A stretch of 58,966 nt of DNA from Paramecium octaurelia (GCA_905182995.1 CAJJDP010000070.1:1-58966); one strand, 5' to 3'. Positions 26,601 through 39,191 are shown, counted from the stretch's first letter. Numbers and translations are program-made. Notes: a model not told the origin generated them from the letters alone.

Positions 26601-27277
26601 AACTATATCCTTTTTCAAAGATTACAGAGATCATAATTTAGTTCTTCCTGAAATTGTAAAAAAAAGAGTTGTTTTTTCAAAGGTTTCAGAATCCAAATTT
26701 ACAAAAGAAAGGCAGCTCAATTGTTTGATAATAAATTGATTATATCAGCTGAAAATGAAATAAAGTAAAATATGTTTATTTGGTCATCTTATAGTCTACA
26801 GATTTTACATTGAAAGCCTTAACAGATTATTTTTATCGCCTCATCTTATGCGAAATTATTGAACTTCAATTCTTCAATGTCGAATTTTCTCACCAATGTG
26901 ATGGAGGAAAATTTTCGAAAACCACCCAATAATACCTCTCTATAAATTACTATCAGAAAAGTATCTTTTTTATAGCCTGAAGAAATTGAAAACAATCAAA
27001 AAGGATGAAATTATCTCCAATTATTTCATTATTTTGATCTATTGACTAAGATTTAAGTACATAGAATTGAAGCATCTAAAATGTTGAATTCTTAATAATG
27101 AAGGAGAAATGCTGAATATTCTAATGATATTTACTGCAGATTATATAATAACTTTGATGAAGCTATTTTTTTCTCAAAACGGTTGGAATCTAGTATGCAT
27201 TCATAAATATGTGAATTTATTTTGATACAACTTAGATGATTATTCTAAAACGAAACAAAAAAGAAGTGATTTTGAAA
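20696..27277. other. 6.6 kb without a recognisable gene
   Basis: Several stretches stay open for 100-220 codons (for example 22370-22770 and 24190-24850 on the + strand), but different frames are open at once and none carries a known motif or splice-consistent continuation. Between 25903 and 27440 a single + frame looks partly coding but contains about a dozen TGAs, roughly the number expected by chance. I annotate nothing here. Confidence 0.5.
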
Positions 27278-28642
27278 CTAGCACTATTGTTATTACTAAA
27301 GAGTTATTTTAATAAGAGTTCCAATAACATTTTTCTTCAGATTTAAGATAAGTAAAAATAGAAATTACTTATAATTAATTTGTTAGGCTAATTAAAACAA
27401 TATATCAAAGCTCCTAAAAATGGGGCCTCAAAATTTTGTGAAGAATTTTCTAAAGTTTGTTCTTTAAGTCTGTTTAATTTAACATATGAATTTAAAGATT
27501 AAAGTGAAAGATTGCATTATTTATTTAAATAATATTTGACATAAATCTAAATGAGGAACAATATTATCCTAATTCATCCAGCTATTTATTGTATTAGGGA
27601 GATAAATATATATCAAATCTCAAACAACAAACAAACTCATAATGGGAATACAAGAGCATGAATTATAAAGGCATACAATAATCCAATTAATTAAGTGATG
27701 AGGTTTATTGAAAATGTGGAGTTATAATGTGACAGAAGTAGTGATTCTGTCCAAAATTCTTAATAAATGTTATTTTCAGTAAAGAGAAGAAAAAGACTTT
27801 GATCTATTCCTTAAGTGAAAAAAGAATAATTAGAAAGAACATATATCTAATTCCTTATAAAATTATGAAGGAAGTAAATTTAATATCTTTTTTTTACTGT
27901 ATCTTAATATAAAGATAAAAATAAATAATTCATTTAAAATATAAATATTATAATTCATAATAAATTGAAGTTATTAGGAAACAAAATCTCATTCTTCTTA
28001 AATTTAGGATTAATGATGCATTGTAAGAATAATATTTAATGAACATGATTAATAAAAAGATCTATTTTTATTAATTTATATTTATTTTTATTATTCTCTC
28101 ATTTGATTCATTCTTTTAAAGCTTCCTTTATTAGAGGAATTCAAAATCCTATTCATTCATTCCTGTGCACATCATAGATTCAAGCCTGTATCTGCTCTAA
28201 ATCCATTCCTTTGCCTCTCTTACTACTTCTAAATCCATTCCTTTTACTTCTATTGACTCTTATACTACTTCTAAATTCTTTACATCTATTACTCATTTTG
28301 CCTTCCCTAATACTTCTAATTCCTTTTCTTCTATTACTCCTTTAACCTCTATTGAACAATAAATTGCTTAGGTTTCTCCTACTAAATCAGAGTTTATTGG
28401 ATTTATTATAATTGTTAGTTAGTTTCACATATAAATATTAAAAAGTTTAAGATAAATTTTCAAGAGTGTTAAGTCAAAATTATTCTACTATAATTAAAAT
28501 TCTTTTTATTTTTTCAGTCTTAAATCTCTGCATAATTTTCAACCTCAATAACTAAAATTTCAAATCTAAGAGCAAATGTTGGGAAAATCTTAGCCATTTC
28601 TGAGTTGATCCTATGAATAACGGAAATCTGATGATGATCGAG
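27278..28642. repeat. Left copy of a 1365 bp duplication
   Basis: This segment is repeated from 28644 to 30008 with offset 1366. I saw no difference at the points compared. The two copies are separated only by the N at 28643, so this is most simply an unmerged contig overlap. Confidence 0.88.
28160..28362. repeat. Pyrimidine-rich imperfect tandem repeat (left copy)
   Basis: Degenerate units built from CTTCTAAAT, CCATTCCTTTTA and CTTCTATTACT words give a strong strand asymmetry: mostly C/T on the + strand. On the - strand the words read as Lys/Glu/Gln/Arg-rich sequence in more than one frame. Chance openness or a coiled-coil remnant are both possible. The same array recurs at 29526-29728 in the right copy. 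Confidence 0.6.
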
Positions 28643-28643
28643 N
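28643..28643. other. Single N: contig join
   Basis: The sequence after this N restarts at the point corresponding to 27278, so the flanking 1365 bases are duplicated. Confidence 0.88.
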
Positions 28644-30008
28644 CTAGCACTATTGTTATTACTAAAGAGTTATTTTAATAAGAGTTCCAATAACATTTTT
28701 CTTCAGATTTAAGATAAGTAAAAATAGAAATTACTTATAATTAATTTGTTAGGCTAATTAAAACAATATATCAAAGCTCCTAAAAATGGGGCCTCAAAAT
28801 TTTGTGAAGAATTTTCTAAAGTTTGTTCTTTAAGTCTGTTTAATTTAACATATGAATTTAAAGATTAAAGTGAAAGATTGCATTATTTATTTAAATAATA
28901 TTTGACATAAATCTAAATGAGGAACAATATTATCCTAATTCATCCAGCTATTTATTGTATTAGGGAGATAAATATATATCAAATCTCAAACAACAAACAA
29001 ACTCATAATGGGAATACAAGAGCATGAATTATAAAGGCATACAATAATCCAATTAATTAAGTGATGAGGTTTATTGAAAATGTGGAGTTATAATGTGACA
29101 GAAGTAGTGATTCTGTCCAAAATTCTTAATAAATGTTATTTTCAGTAAAGAGAAGAAAAAGACTTTGATCTATTCCTTAAGTGAAAAAAGAATAATTAGA
29201 AAGAACATATATCTAATTCCTTATAAAATTATGAAGGAAGTAAATTTAATATCTTTTTTTTACTGTATCTTAATATAAAGATAAAAATAAATAATTCATT
29301 TAAAATATAAATATTATAATTCATAATAAATTGAAGTTATTAGGAAACAAAATCTCATTCTTCTTAAATTTAGGATTAATGATGCATTGTAAGAATAATA
29401 TTTAATGAACATGATTAATAAAAAGATCTATTTTTATTAATTTATATTTATTTTTATTATTCTCTCATTTGATTCATTCTTTTAAAGCTTCCTTTATTAG
29501 AGGAATTCAAAATCCTATTCATTCATTCCTGTGCACATCATAGATTCAAGCCTGTATCTGCTCTAAATCCATTCCTTTGCCTCTCTTACTACTTCTAAAT
29601 CCATTCCTTTTACTTCTATTGACTCTTATACTACTTCTAAATTCTTTACATCTATTACTCATTTTGCCTTCCCTAATACTTCTAATTCCTTTTCTTCTAT
29701 TACTCCTTTAACCTCTATTGAACAATAAATTGCTTAGGTTTCTCCTACTAAATCAGAGTTTATTGGATTTATTATAATTGTTAGTTAGTTTCACATATAA
29801 ATATTAAAAAGTTTAAGATAAATTTTCAAGAGTGTTAAGTCAAAATTATTCTACTATAATTAAAATTCTTTTTATTTTTTCAGTCTTAAATCTCTGCATA
29901 ATTTTCAACCTCAATAACTAAAATTTCAAATCTAAGAGCAAATGTTGGGAAAATCTTAGCCATTTCTGAGTTGATCCTATGAATAACGGAAATCTGATGA
30001 TGATCGAG
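28644..30008. repeat. Right copy of the 1365 bp duplication
   Basis: Repeats 27278-28642. From 30009 the sequence is unique. It contains the second copy of the pyrimidine-rich array (29526-29728). No gene is confirmed inside it. Confidence 0.88.
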
Positions 30009-32964
30009 GTAAGACTCTAGGAAGTCTAGCCCATAGATGAAAAGCCAATTTGTGGTAACAAGCCATTCTTCCAAAATTAATTAAGGAGAAAAAGAAGAAA
30101 ATCAATTTAATTTAATTCTTATAACTAAATATGTATTGTCTATTCATAAGTGATTTATTTTCAATCTACATATAAGTTTTGCACTCTTATTTAGGTTCTC
30201 TATTCATTAGATAACCTTTATATAGAAATAATTAATTAAATTAATAAATTGATTGCAGAATTTCATTTTACTCTGATACTTTTTGAGGTAATTTCTAGTA
30301 GAAGGCTTTTGTAAAATATAGACTAATTTTAAAGATCAATTATTTAGATAAAGTTCTTGCGGTACTTGAGTAAATCTTAAAAATTCTAATCAAAAAATGA
30401 ATTTTAATTTCTAAAATTATATACAGATATATAAATAAAAAAATCTTTAAGGGGTACCTATAGAATTAATATTTTAGAGGCAAAGCTCAACATTAGATTG
30501 GGAGCTAAAATTAATGAAATCATAGAATGCCTTAGAATATTTTTCATCCTATTGAAAATTACACAACTCGATATTAGGTAATAGAATAGATAATAAATTG
30601 GCCGAATTCAACTAAAATATTATATTAGTTCATGGAGAAATGCTTAATGAAGATAACAAGAAGCTATTTGTACTCAAATTTGGCTTCCCTCACTAAAGAT
30701 TTCAGTAAGCCAATTTCTAATCTCTATAATTAATTGTTGAGCTATTCCTTAAAGTTGCATTATGAGAGAAGATTCTCAAACATATATTACTTTAATATGA
30801 GGATCACCTATCTCCTGAATGATTAAATTGCTCAAAAATATTCTCCTTTTCATTATATTTCCTCTTACCATCAACTTTTGGATGAGTCATTTTTATAAGT
30901 ACTCTTCAATTATGCATTGCTAAATATTGATGAATATGGTCGTAGTGCTCAAGGCTATTCTTTAAGCTCATATTTCTGCGTGAACGTCTCTCAAAACTTT
31001 GTAATATGAAGAACGGAAGTCAATAATTTTTAAACATCTAATCCCATATTTGACATAACAGGTCGGTTCTCATTTTAGCTGTTTTAGCATCTTCTGGGAT
31101 TTTTATACTTTAATTAGAATTTAAGCCAAATTTATGTTTGATTTTTTTTTTTGTACTTTATTAAGTATTTAGATAGAATAATATCTTGATGAATAAATTT
31201 CTATTTAAAGTGAACATTAGTTTAATAATATCTCGACTCATTTCTATTTATATTCAGCCTTTCAAACATCATAATCGGCACAATATCTTAGTAACATTAT
31301 ATTGTGTATTTAAAATTTTGAACTAATTAAACTTATAAATAGAAAAGTCTTATTAATCAATAAAGCTTGGTATAACAATCAATATAATAAAAATCTTCTG
31401 AAAATTAGAAAAGTATTCATATATCCATTCTCATTATAATTGATTGAACACATCTGTCGATCAAACATTCCTTCCCACATGAATCACAATTATTAATTTT
31501 TACAAATTAAAAATACCTAGAATCCAATACATCGCCTCATTTAAAAAGTAGAATCTGCTTATTTTGAGAAATCTACTGGAGAAAAATAATTTTCTTTATG
31601 ATTATCTAGGTTAACTGATTTGTAAACATATGCCAGGTTTGATTTGAAGAGAATATTTGGTTCTATGTGCACAAATTATAAAATAAAAATAGTCAACAAT
31701 AAGCTTATCATTTTAATCAGCTATGCTTGCATATAACTTAAACGCGTTGTCACATCAAAAATAAGATAATCAAGTACGAAAACATTTAAAAGTGAAAAAT
31801 AGGTTTTGTGATTCTCTAAATGGCATTTAACTTAAAGTGAAAAATTATTAGATGTAGAATTATATAAAATAACATAATAATTAAATAGAACATAAAAGGT
31901 TAAATTATTATTAATTCTTGATTATTTATAATTGCAAATTATATATACAACTTAATGTTTTTATTTAACAAAAATAGATTGTTAAATGTTTTCAACCAAA
32001 GTTCATTCATCTTGTAAGGGAGCATATCTATACTCATATACAAATTCGCATTTATTGATCAAAAATTTGAAAGTCATTATTGTTGGTATTAATCTTTAAT
32101 TACTCCTGGCCATCTTTATAAGGATTATCTACACAAATTGATCAGTTCTACCTCCACATTTTTTAATAGAGATACAAAATGAAATTTAAAAGATATATGA
32201 TTATTGTAAGTATTATTTTTTCCTTACCTAAATTAATTACAGAATCGGATTGAAAATTATCAACAGGCTAATGAATTAACTCATAATTGTTAAAAGAAAT
32301 GAAATAGTAGTAATTAAAATTCCACACGCCCTCATCACATGTGAAAAGGAAGCTGTTTTAATTATCAAAATTTGCAAATGAAAGTTTCAATAATTTTCTA
32401 ATTTATTAACCATTTTTTAATAACTTGATTATTTAAGCTTGAATCATTCAATTATTAGCAATGATGTATTTTGATATTTATTACATGATATTAATTAAAA
32501 TTTGGCTCGTCCTGCTTCTCTTTTGAAAAATGCTGTTTTTTCAACATGGCTGCCTTAATTTGTTAATAATTTTAGCTCTCTCATTATATAATTATAGCAA
32601 AAGTTAATCTCACATTAAACAAGAAATTAAAAATTTTATTATTGAAAAAACTGCTAATGAGGCTGGATAATTATTGTAGAAGTAAAGCCAAGATCAGCAA
32701 CTTAAGATTATAAATAAAACACTCATACGTTAGCGTATTCTTCAAGCTAGAATCCATTGTATACTGATAGGAAGGAACTAGTTGGAAATTTTTCATTTTA
32801 AATGAACCCTAATAATAGAGAGAGCAAGTGATGTAGATTCAAATAAACAAGGAAGATCTTAAATAAATTTATAAAAGCTACTCAGATTGTAAAACAATAA
32901 GAATTTTAGATAATCACTTAAAAAATAAAAATGGAATTTAATACGTTAGTTTATCATTAACTTC
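30009..32964. other. 3 kb without a recognisable gene
   Basis: Apart from short open stretches of under 100 codons, I see no motif, repeat array or intron-supported frame on either strand. Its right edge is the 3' flank of the - strand MORN-like gene. Confidence 0.55.
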
Positions 32965-35749
32965 TCATTCTTCATCATATCTCATCACCTTAAGTTTCTC
33001 ATTCTTTTTTATGTCCAACTCAAACCATATACCTACCTTTTTACCATAGTTGTATTCTCCAATGTAAGTGATTGATTTATCAATATAAAACCAATAACTA
33101 AACTCCGTCCACTAACCAACCTTCATTCCATCACCTTTTTCATCATAATACCCATATCCACTAAATTTGAGTACTTATTATAAAGTTACATCAAATTAAA
33201 ATTTGCTTTATCCCACTCTCTATACATAATATTCCATTTGCCAAATTTTCTATCATTTTTATATTCACCATTATAGGTGATTTCTTTAGAAAACTTTTTA
33301 CATTTCTTAAATCCTTCACATAACTCAATCCAATTCCCAATTTTGACCCCATTACCTTTTTCATCATAGAATCCGCCCCCACTTGTTTTATTTAAATCTT
33401 ATACATCTATTCATTTATTTTTGTTTCATAATCCTAATACCAAACATCCCATCTACCCACTTTTTTATTATTATTATATTCACCAACATAAGAGATTTAC
33501 TTAAATGATTAAAATTCATCACTCAACTCAATCCATTTCCCAATCTTAAATCCATCCCCTATTTCTGAATACTGCCCACCACCTCTAAATATTTTATAAT
33601 TTCAAATATTTACATTTTTTCAAATTTCCCCTAACTCCTATCTCGATAATACGTATCCCATCTACCAATTTTTTTACTATTTTTGTATTCCCCACTATAA
33701 GTGAGTTACAAATCCAAATTAAATTCAAAATGTACTTCAGTCCACCTTCCATTTTTTATACCATCTTCTCCAGAAGAATATTATCCACCTCCACTAAAAA
33801 TCTTATTCTATTTATGTTTACATTAATTCTTATTTAATTCTCTACAAAAAAATATCCCATTTTCCAATTTTTGAACCATTTTTGTAGTCTCCACTATAAG
33901 TTATTTATGAGTAATCCCTATATTAGTCACCTATATCAATCCATCTACCAATTTTCATCCCTGATCCCAGTTCATCGTATGATCCGCCACCACTAAACAT
34001 TTACTCTACTTTAATATACATCAGATTGTTTCCAAACCAATTCCAATAAATATCCCATCTGCCAACCTTTTTGCTGTTTTTATATTAACCAATAGAAGTA
34101 ATTTAAGAATGCGTTTTAAAACCACTTCCAAGCTCAGTCCATTTTCCGACCTTTACTTCATTGCCTTATTAATGATATGATCCACCAGCACTATAAATAT
34201 GATTCATTTAATATTATACATTATTTCAAATTTATTTAATTTTCTATACAAAATATCCCATCTACCAATTTTTTTTCCGATTTAATAAACACCATTATAA
34301 ATGACTTGTAAATCATCGCAGAATCCGTCATACAATTCTATCCATTTCCCTACCTTAATTTCCTAACAACCTGAATCATAAAATCCACCACCACTAAAAA
34401 TTTCGATTTATTCAATTTACATCTATCTATTCTTATATAAAATATCCCATAAACCAATTTTTATTCCATTTTTATATTCACCTTAATAAGTTATTTCAGC
34501 TCCTAACCAAAACTCATTATCCAATTCAATCCATTTTCCAATTTTACTACCATCCCCTTTTTCATCATAAAAGCCTCCGCCACTATAATATTATTGCAAT
34601 TTGATTTATTACATCTAGTTATTTTTATTTGAACTTCGATTATTATAATTAATATTCCATCTACCAACTTTTTTCCCATTTTGATATTCCCCTTTAAGGG
34701 TGACTTATTAATCAAACCAAAATCCATCACTCAACTCAATCCATTATCCTACTTTCAAACCACTACTTTCAGCATAAAATCCACCACCACTAAGAATAAA
34801 CTAAACCTATAATTTTACATCAATTTATTAAAATAAAGATTTTCTTTATCATCATATCTATACACAATATCCCATCTTCCAACTCTTTTGCCATTCTTAT
34901 ACTGACCGCGATAAAGAACTTATGATTTATTCCAAAATCCATCGCTCAACTCAATCCAAAGACCAATTTTATTGCAATTACCCATTTCATCATATGATCC
35001 TCCACCACTGATATTATAGGCTATTTTCTATATTTTACATTAATTCAAACTCTTCTTACAAAATATCCCATCTACCAATCTTTCTGCCATTTAAGTATTC
35101 ACCTTAAAAAATAACTTAAGAATAATCCCAAAATTCCTCGCTCAACTCTTTCCATTTACCATGCTTCTGACTTTTTTCATTGTATAATCCGCTACCACTA
35201 AACAATGTAATAAAAATCAGTACATCTTTTTATTGTTATATATAAATTCCCATATTCCCTTTTTTTTATCATTAAAGTATTCTCCAATTTCATATACTTT
35301 AGCTTGACTATAATAATAAAATGAATGCATAATTTACCATGAATAATGCTAAATTAACTCCTTCCATACTCCTTACTTTAAGCCTTAATTAATGTATCCA
35401 CCAACTCCACTTAAAACTTCTCCACACCAAGTAGCACTCCACTAAACAGATTCTCTATTGTATTATCTCTATACTCCAATCCATTATAGTTTTTTGATCT
35501 AGTCCTTATTAATTAATATAAAAGGATAGCTCAAATTTTGCTTCTCCTTTTCTCTATTAAAGTTAGAAAGTAAGTTTACATTCTTAAAATTTCTCCATTA
35601 GATGAAGAATAAATAATTTTATTATTATTTTTTATTGTAATTTGAATTTTCTCTTTCACGATTTGATATTTCTCTTTATCCCATTTTTTGGAGTATTTCC
35701 ATGTTACTGACGTTTAGAGAGCTTGATTATTTTTTATTTTAGAATTCAT
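32965..35749 (-). CDS. MORN-like repeat protein, about 816 residues, 13 exons
   Basis: Exons on the - strand, 5' to 3': 35749-35580, 35553-35224, 35197-35039, 35007-34819, 34789-34613, 34582-34421, 34393-34220, 34190-34020, 33992-33822, 33793-33614, 33584-33405, 33381-33190, 33160-32965 (TGA). They sum to 2451 nt, exactly 817 codons. After about 150 non-repetitive residues come 12 units, each with a GGG(S/F)Y start, a KIGKWIELSD-like core and a GEYKNGKKVGRWDI-like end. Exons 3-12 each encode one unit, are multiples of three, and are bounded by phase 2 introns of 23-31 nt. The family resembles MORN-2 repeats, which suggests a scaffold or membrane-associated role. No catalytic motif is seen. 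In-frame ATGs further upstream at 35827 and 35848 are alternative starts. Intron 33382-33404 ends AAG and intron 35008-35038 ends CAG. Confidence 0.85.
33161..35223 (-). other. Array of exon-intron modules in the - strand MORN-like gene
   Basis: Eleven introns (35198-35223, 35008-35038, 34790-34818, 34583-34612, 34394-34420, 34191-34219, 33993-34019, 33794-33821, 33585-33613, 33382-33404, 33161-33189) interrupt exactly the same place in every unit: AT, intron, then a base completing the codon, then the GGG motif. The intron sequences differ from one another while their position is fixed. This indicates that whole exon-intron units were duplicated. Confidence 0.85.
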
Positions 35750-36534
35750 CTTTTAAAATATTAATTTTATTTATTTGATTTATTGATGTTTATATATGTA
35801 ACTTGCTGGTAATGAATCCTCAGTCATGGTAAAAGATAATCTCATAAATTATTGAAATAGCTATAACTCATTTAACAGTTAAATTCAAAATCTACTACCA
35901 AAATTTCAAACTCATTCACAATACCTAACGATTATAATTACAAAATTAATAAAAGTTATATGCCATCCCCAAAATCTAAATAATTTTCTACAGGTGTATA
36001 AATATTATTTCTAGTTAAATTATTAGACTAAACGTAGTATAATAATTTCCTTATAAAATATTAACTTTATTAAAAATAAAAATTCATCTGTCATTACCCA
36101 AAATATTAATATGTTTTCCAGCAGAATACAATTATAATTCATATAATAATTATAATTATAATAAGCTAGTCAATTAAGAGAAATAGATTTTTTGATTTTG
36201 TAGATATTGGTTGTTGAATTTTTAGAGAATTTTATTTTCAATATATTTAAGGCAACAATATCTCAACAAATTAATAATTTCTAATCTCGAGACTATTTTA
36301 ATTTCGTATTTATCATTATCAGATAAGAATAACAAGGTAAATGGAGGATTTGCAAGGATTAATAAAATGATATGATATTTTGAATTCTCAAGATAAAAAT
36401 ATTGTTTAGTATACATTATTAGGATAAAGGGCTTATATTATAAATCCTTTTTAGTAATTGAATCTCTAATTGAATAATTTATTTTTATTTCATTTAGTAT
36501 AATGTTAAAAGGATGGGTTACATTTCTGAAATCT
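35407..36534. repeat. Left copy of a 1.1 kb duplication around the MORN-like gene start
   Basis: Repeated at 36729-37830 (offset 1322 until a 26-base difference, then 1296). The left copy holds the first codons and upstream region of the - strand gene. The copies flank a run of 194 Ns, so an uncollapsed overlap or a heterozygous region is likely. Confidence 0.88.
36135..36160. other. 26-base TA-bounded segment present in only one copy
   Basis: The left copy contains 26 bases that are absent from the right copy at the corresponding junction (near 37455). The segment is preceded by TA (36133-36134) and ends in TA (36159-36160), and removing it leaves one TA. Both ends begin TATAAT when read inward. 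This is like a short, incompletely excised internal eliminated sequence, but the segment is simple AAT/TA-rich sequence and could be an ordinary microsatellite indel. Confidence 0.4.
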
Positions 36535-36728
36535 NNNNNNNNNNNNNNNNNNNNNNNNNNNNNNNNNNNNNNNNNNNNNNNNNNNNNNNNNNNNNNNNNN
36601 NNNNNNNNNNNNNNNNNNNNNNNNNNNNNNNNNNNNNNNNNNNNNNNNNNNNNNNNNNNNNNNNNNNNNNNNNNNNNNNNNNNNNNNNNNNNNNNNNNNN
36701 NNNNNNNNNNNNNNNNNNNNNNNNNNNN
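36535..36728. other. Assembly gap of 194 Ns
   Basis: A run of Ns separates the two copies of the duplicated segment. Any reading frame across it is meaningless. Confidence 1.
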
Positions 36729-37071
36729 CCACTTAAAACTTCTCCACACCAAGTAGCACTCCACTAAACAGATTCTCTATTGTATTATCTCTATACTCCA
36801 ATCCATTATAGTTTTTTGATCTAGTCCTTATTAATTAATATAAAAGGATAGCTCAAATTTTGCTTCTCCTTTTCTCTATTAAAGTTAGAAAGTAAGTTTA
36901 CATTCTTAAAATTTCTCCATTAGATGAAGAATAAATAATTTTATTATTATTTTTTATTGTAATTTGAATTTTCTCTTTCACGATTTGATATTTCTCTTTA
37001 TCCCATTTTTTGGAGTATTTCCATGTTACTGACGTTTAGAGAGCTTGATTATTTTTTATTTTAGAATTCAT
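36729..37071 (-). pseudogene. 5' end of the MORN-like gene, second copy, cut by the gap
   Basis: The sequence is the same as that of the - strand gene from its ATG (37071, equivalent to 35749) through intron 1 into exon 2, where it runs into the gap. I see no coding change relative to the complete copy. It is most likely the same locus represented twice. If the duplication is real, this would be a truncated second gene that keeps its own upstream region. Confidence 0.55.
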
Positions 37072-37830
37072 CTTTTAAAATATTAATTTTATTTATTTGA
37101 TTTATTGATGTTTATATATGTAACTTGCTGGTAATGAATCCTCAGTCATGGTAAAAGATAATCTCATAAATTATTGAAATAGCTATAACTCATTTAACAG
37201 TTAAATTCAAAATCTACTACCAAAATTTCAAACTCATTCACAATACCTAACGATTATAATTACAAAATTAATAAAAGTTATATGCCATCCCCAAAATCTA
37301 AATAATTTTCTACAGGTGTATAAATATTATTTCTAGTTAAATTATTAGACTAAACGTAGTATAATAATTTCCTTATAAAATATTAACTTTATTAAAAATA
37401 AAAATTCATCTGTCATTACCCAAAATATTAATATGTTTTCCAGCAGAATACAATTAATAAGCTAGTCAATTAAGAGAAATAGATTTTTTGATTTTGTAGA
37501 TATTGGTTGTTGAATTTTTAGAGAATTTTATTTTCAATATATTTAAGGCAACAATATCTCAACAAATTAATAATTTCTAATCTCGAGACTATTTTAATTT
37601 CGTATTTATCATTATCAGATAAGAATAACAAGGTAAATGGAGGATTTGCAAGGATTAATAAAATGATATGATATTTTGAATTCTCAAGATAAAAATATTG
37701 TTTAGTATACATTATTAGGATAAAGGGCTTATATTATAAATCCTTTTTAGTAATTGAATCTCTAATTGAATAATTTATTTTTATTTCATTTAGTATAATG
37801 TTAAAAGGATGGGTTACATTTCTGAAATCT
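36729..37830. repeat. Right copy of the 1.1 kb duplication
   Basis: Corresponds to 35407-36534 minus the 26-base segment at 36135-36160. Unique sequence begins at 37831. Confidence 0.88.
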
Positions 37831-39191
37831 GTGAGTCCGCTATCAATAAAAAGAGTTCAATGTAAAAAGCCAAATAATTATTAGAGTTCCATAACTTAAT
37901 GTAAATTGATTATGGGCATTTGAAAATATTCTTAAATTAGATGTTAATTTATACAAAACGATGCATTATATGTAATTTATTAAACTATCAATTTTATGGT
38001 TAAATAATCAATTTATAAAAAATTATATTATTATTAAATTTCAAATTATTTTGTACTTTTACAAAAATACTTATTTCTTCTAAATACTAATGTTAGTTAT
38101 GAAACTAAAGAGATTATGATTATTATTTCGGCATGCAATGGTTCTTAAACAATTTGATTTTTTCAAGAAATGAATATTCTTAGATCAAAAAAAACAGTTT
38201 GTTGGGATTAATTTATCTTAAGGATTTATGATATTATTTAAGGTAGGGCGTTTCGGCAATAAAATTAAGAATCAGTCTATGGAATCAAATACTCAATTTC
38301 TAAAATCAGTTAGCAATGCATTGATTTATTTATAAATGCTGATCAATTTTGAATCTCTTGTGGTTTATTTTAATTTTTCGTACTTTTGAAATGAAATTTG
38401 ATATTTACTTTTACAATTTGAAAACAAATTTTGTTTAGGTTTTGAATTTTTCCAAACCATTTTTTAATAACTTCCTCTTTAGCTTCTTCAAGATGTAATT
38501 ATTGTTGAGATGGTTAAAAATTAACTTTTTGTAAAATAATAAAGCATACTATAATCTAATCTGACATCAGATTAAATTATCTAATTGAAAATATTTCGTC
38601 CTATTATGGTTTAGAAGGCAAAGGTTTGTTAAACTTCTTGCGAGATGATTGAAGACCCATAAGCAGGTTGCATATTTAAAAAATTCAACTAATTCGGAAG
38701 TATCAAGTATAAATTGCCATAGTTGTGAATACACAATGAAAATTAACAAATAAATATAAATTTAGATTTTTGCAAGGAATTATGATGTAAAGATATGCTT
38801 TTCGAGGGCAATTATTGGCTTATTGTAAACTTTTATTTCATTCTTTTTGAACTACATTAAATCTATCCTCAAAATGGCTAAAAATATATCAAGTCGCAAT
38901 TCTAATCGAGTTATCCATAACTTTTTAAAACAAGGATACTATATTCATTAGATCGATAAGAATCAATACTTCGATATAGACCATAATAAGAAATAATTTT
39001 TTTGGATGTTATTTTAGAATTGGAAAAATGATATTGTTATTTCTTTTTAAAAAAAATTCGCCATTTTACTTTGAACTCTTATGCTCAGTAAAATTTATCG
39101 ATTCTTCCAGTCAATTAAAATTTTATTTCGTCATTTGAATATTCTTATAGCAAACTAGTTCCAAAACTGTTTGGAAAATTGCGGTCTTAAG
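37831..39191. other. 1.4 kb without a recognisable gene
   Basis: AT-rich sequence with no repeated motif and no frame that joins the WD remnant to its right. It could contain more strongly decayed parts of that WD gene, but I cannot align any. Confidence 0.5.

Noticed and set aside
28160..28362. Lys/Glu/Gln-rich reading of the pyrimidine-rich array on the - strand
   Set aside because: Two frames are open with similar biased composition, which follows from the simple repeat itself, so it is annotated as a repeat.
29877..30090. Open - strand stretch ending near 29878
   Set aside because: About 70 codons only, no start codon, no motif. Part of it lies in the duplicated 1365-base segment.
36438..36764. 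Open frames running through the N gap
   Set aside because: They consist mostly of ambiguous bases and are artefacts.
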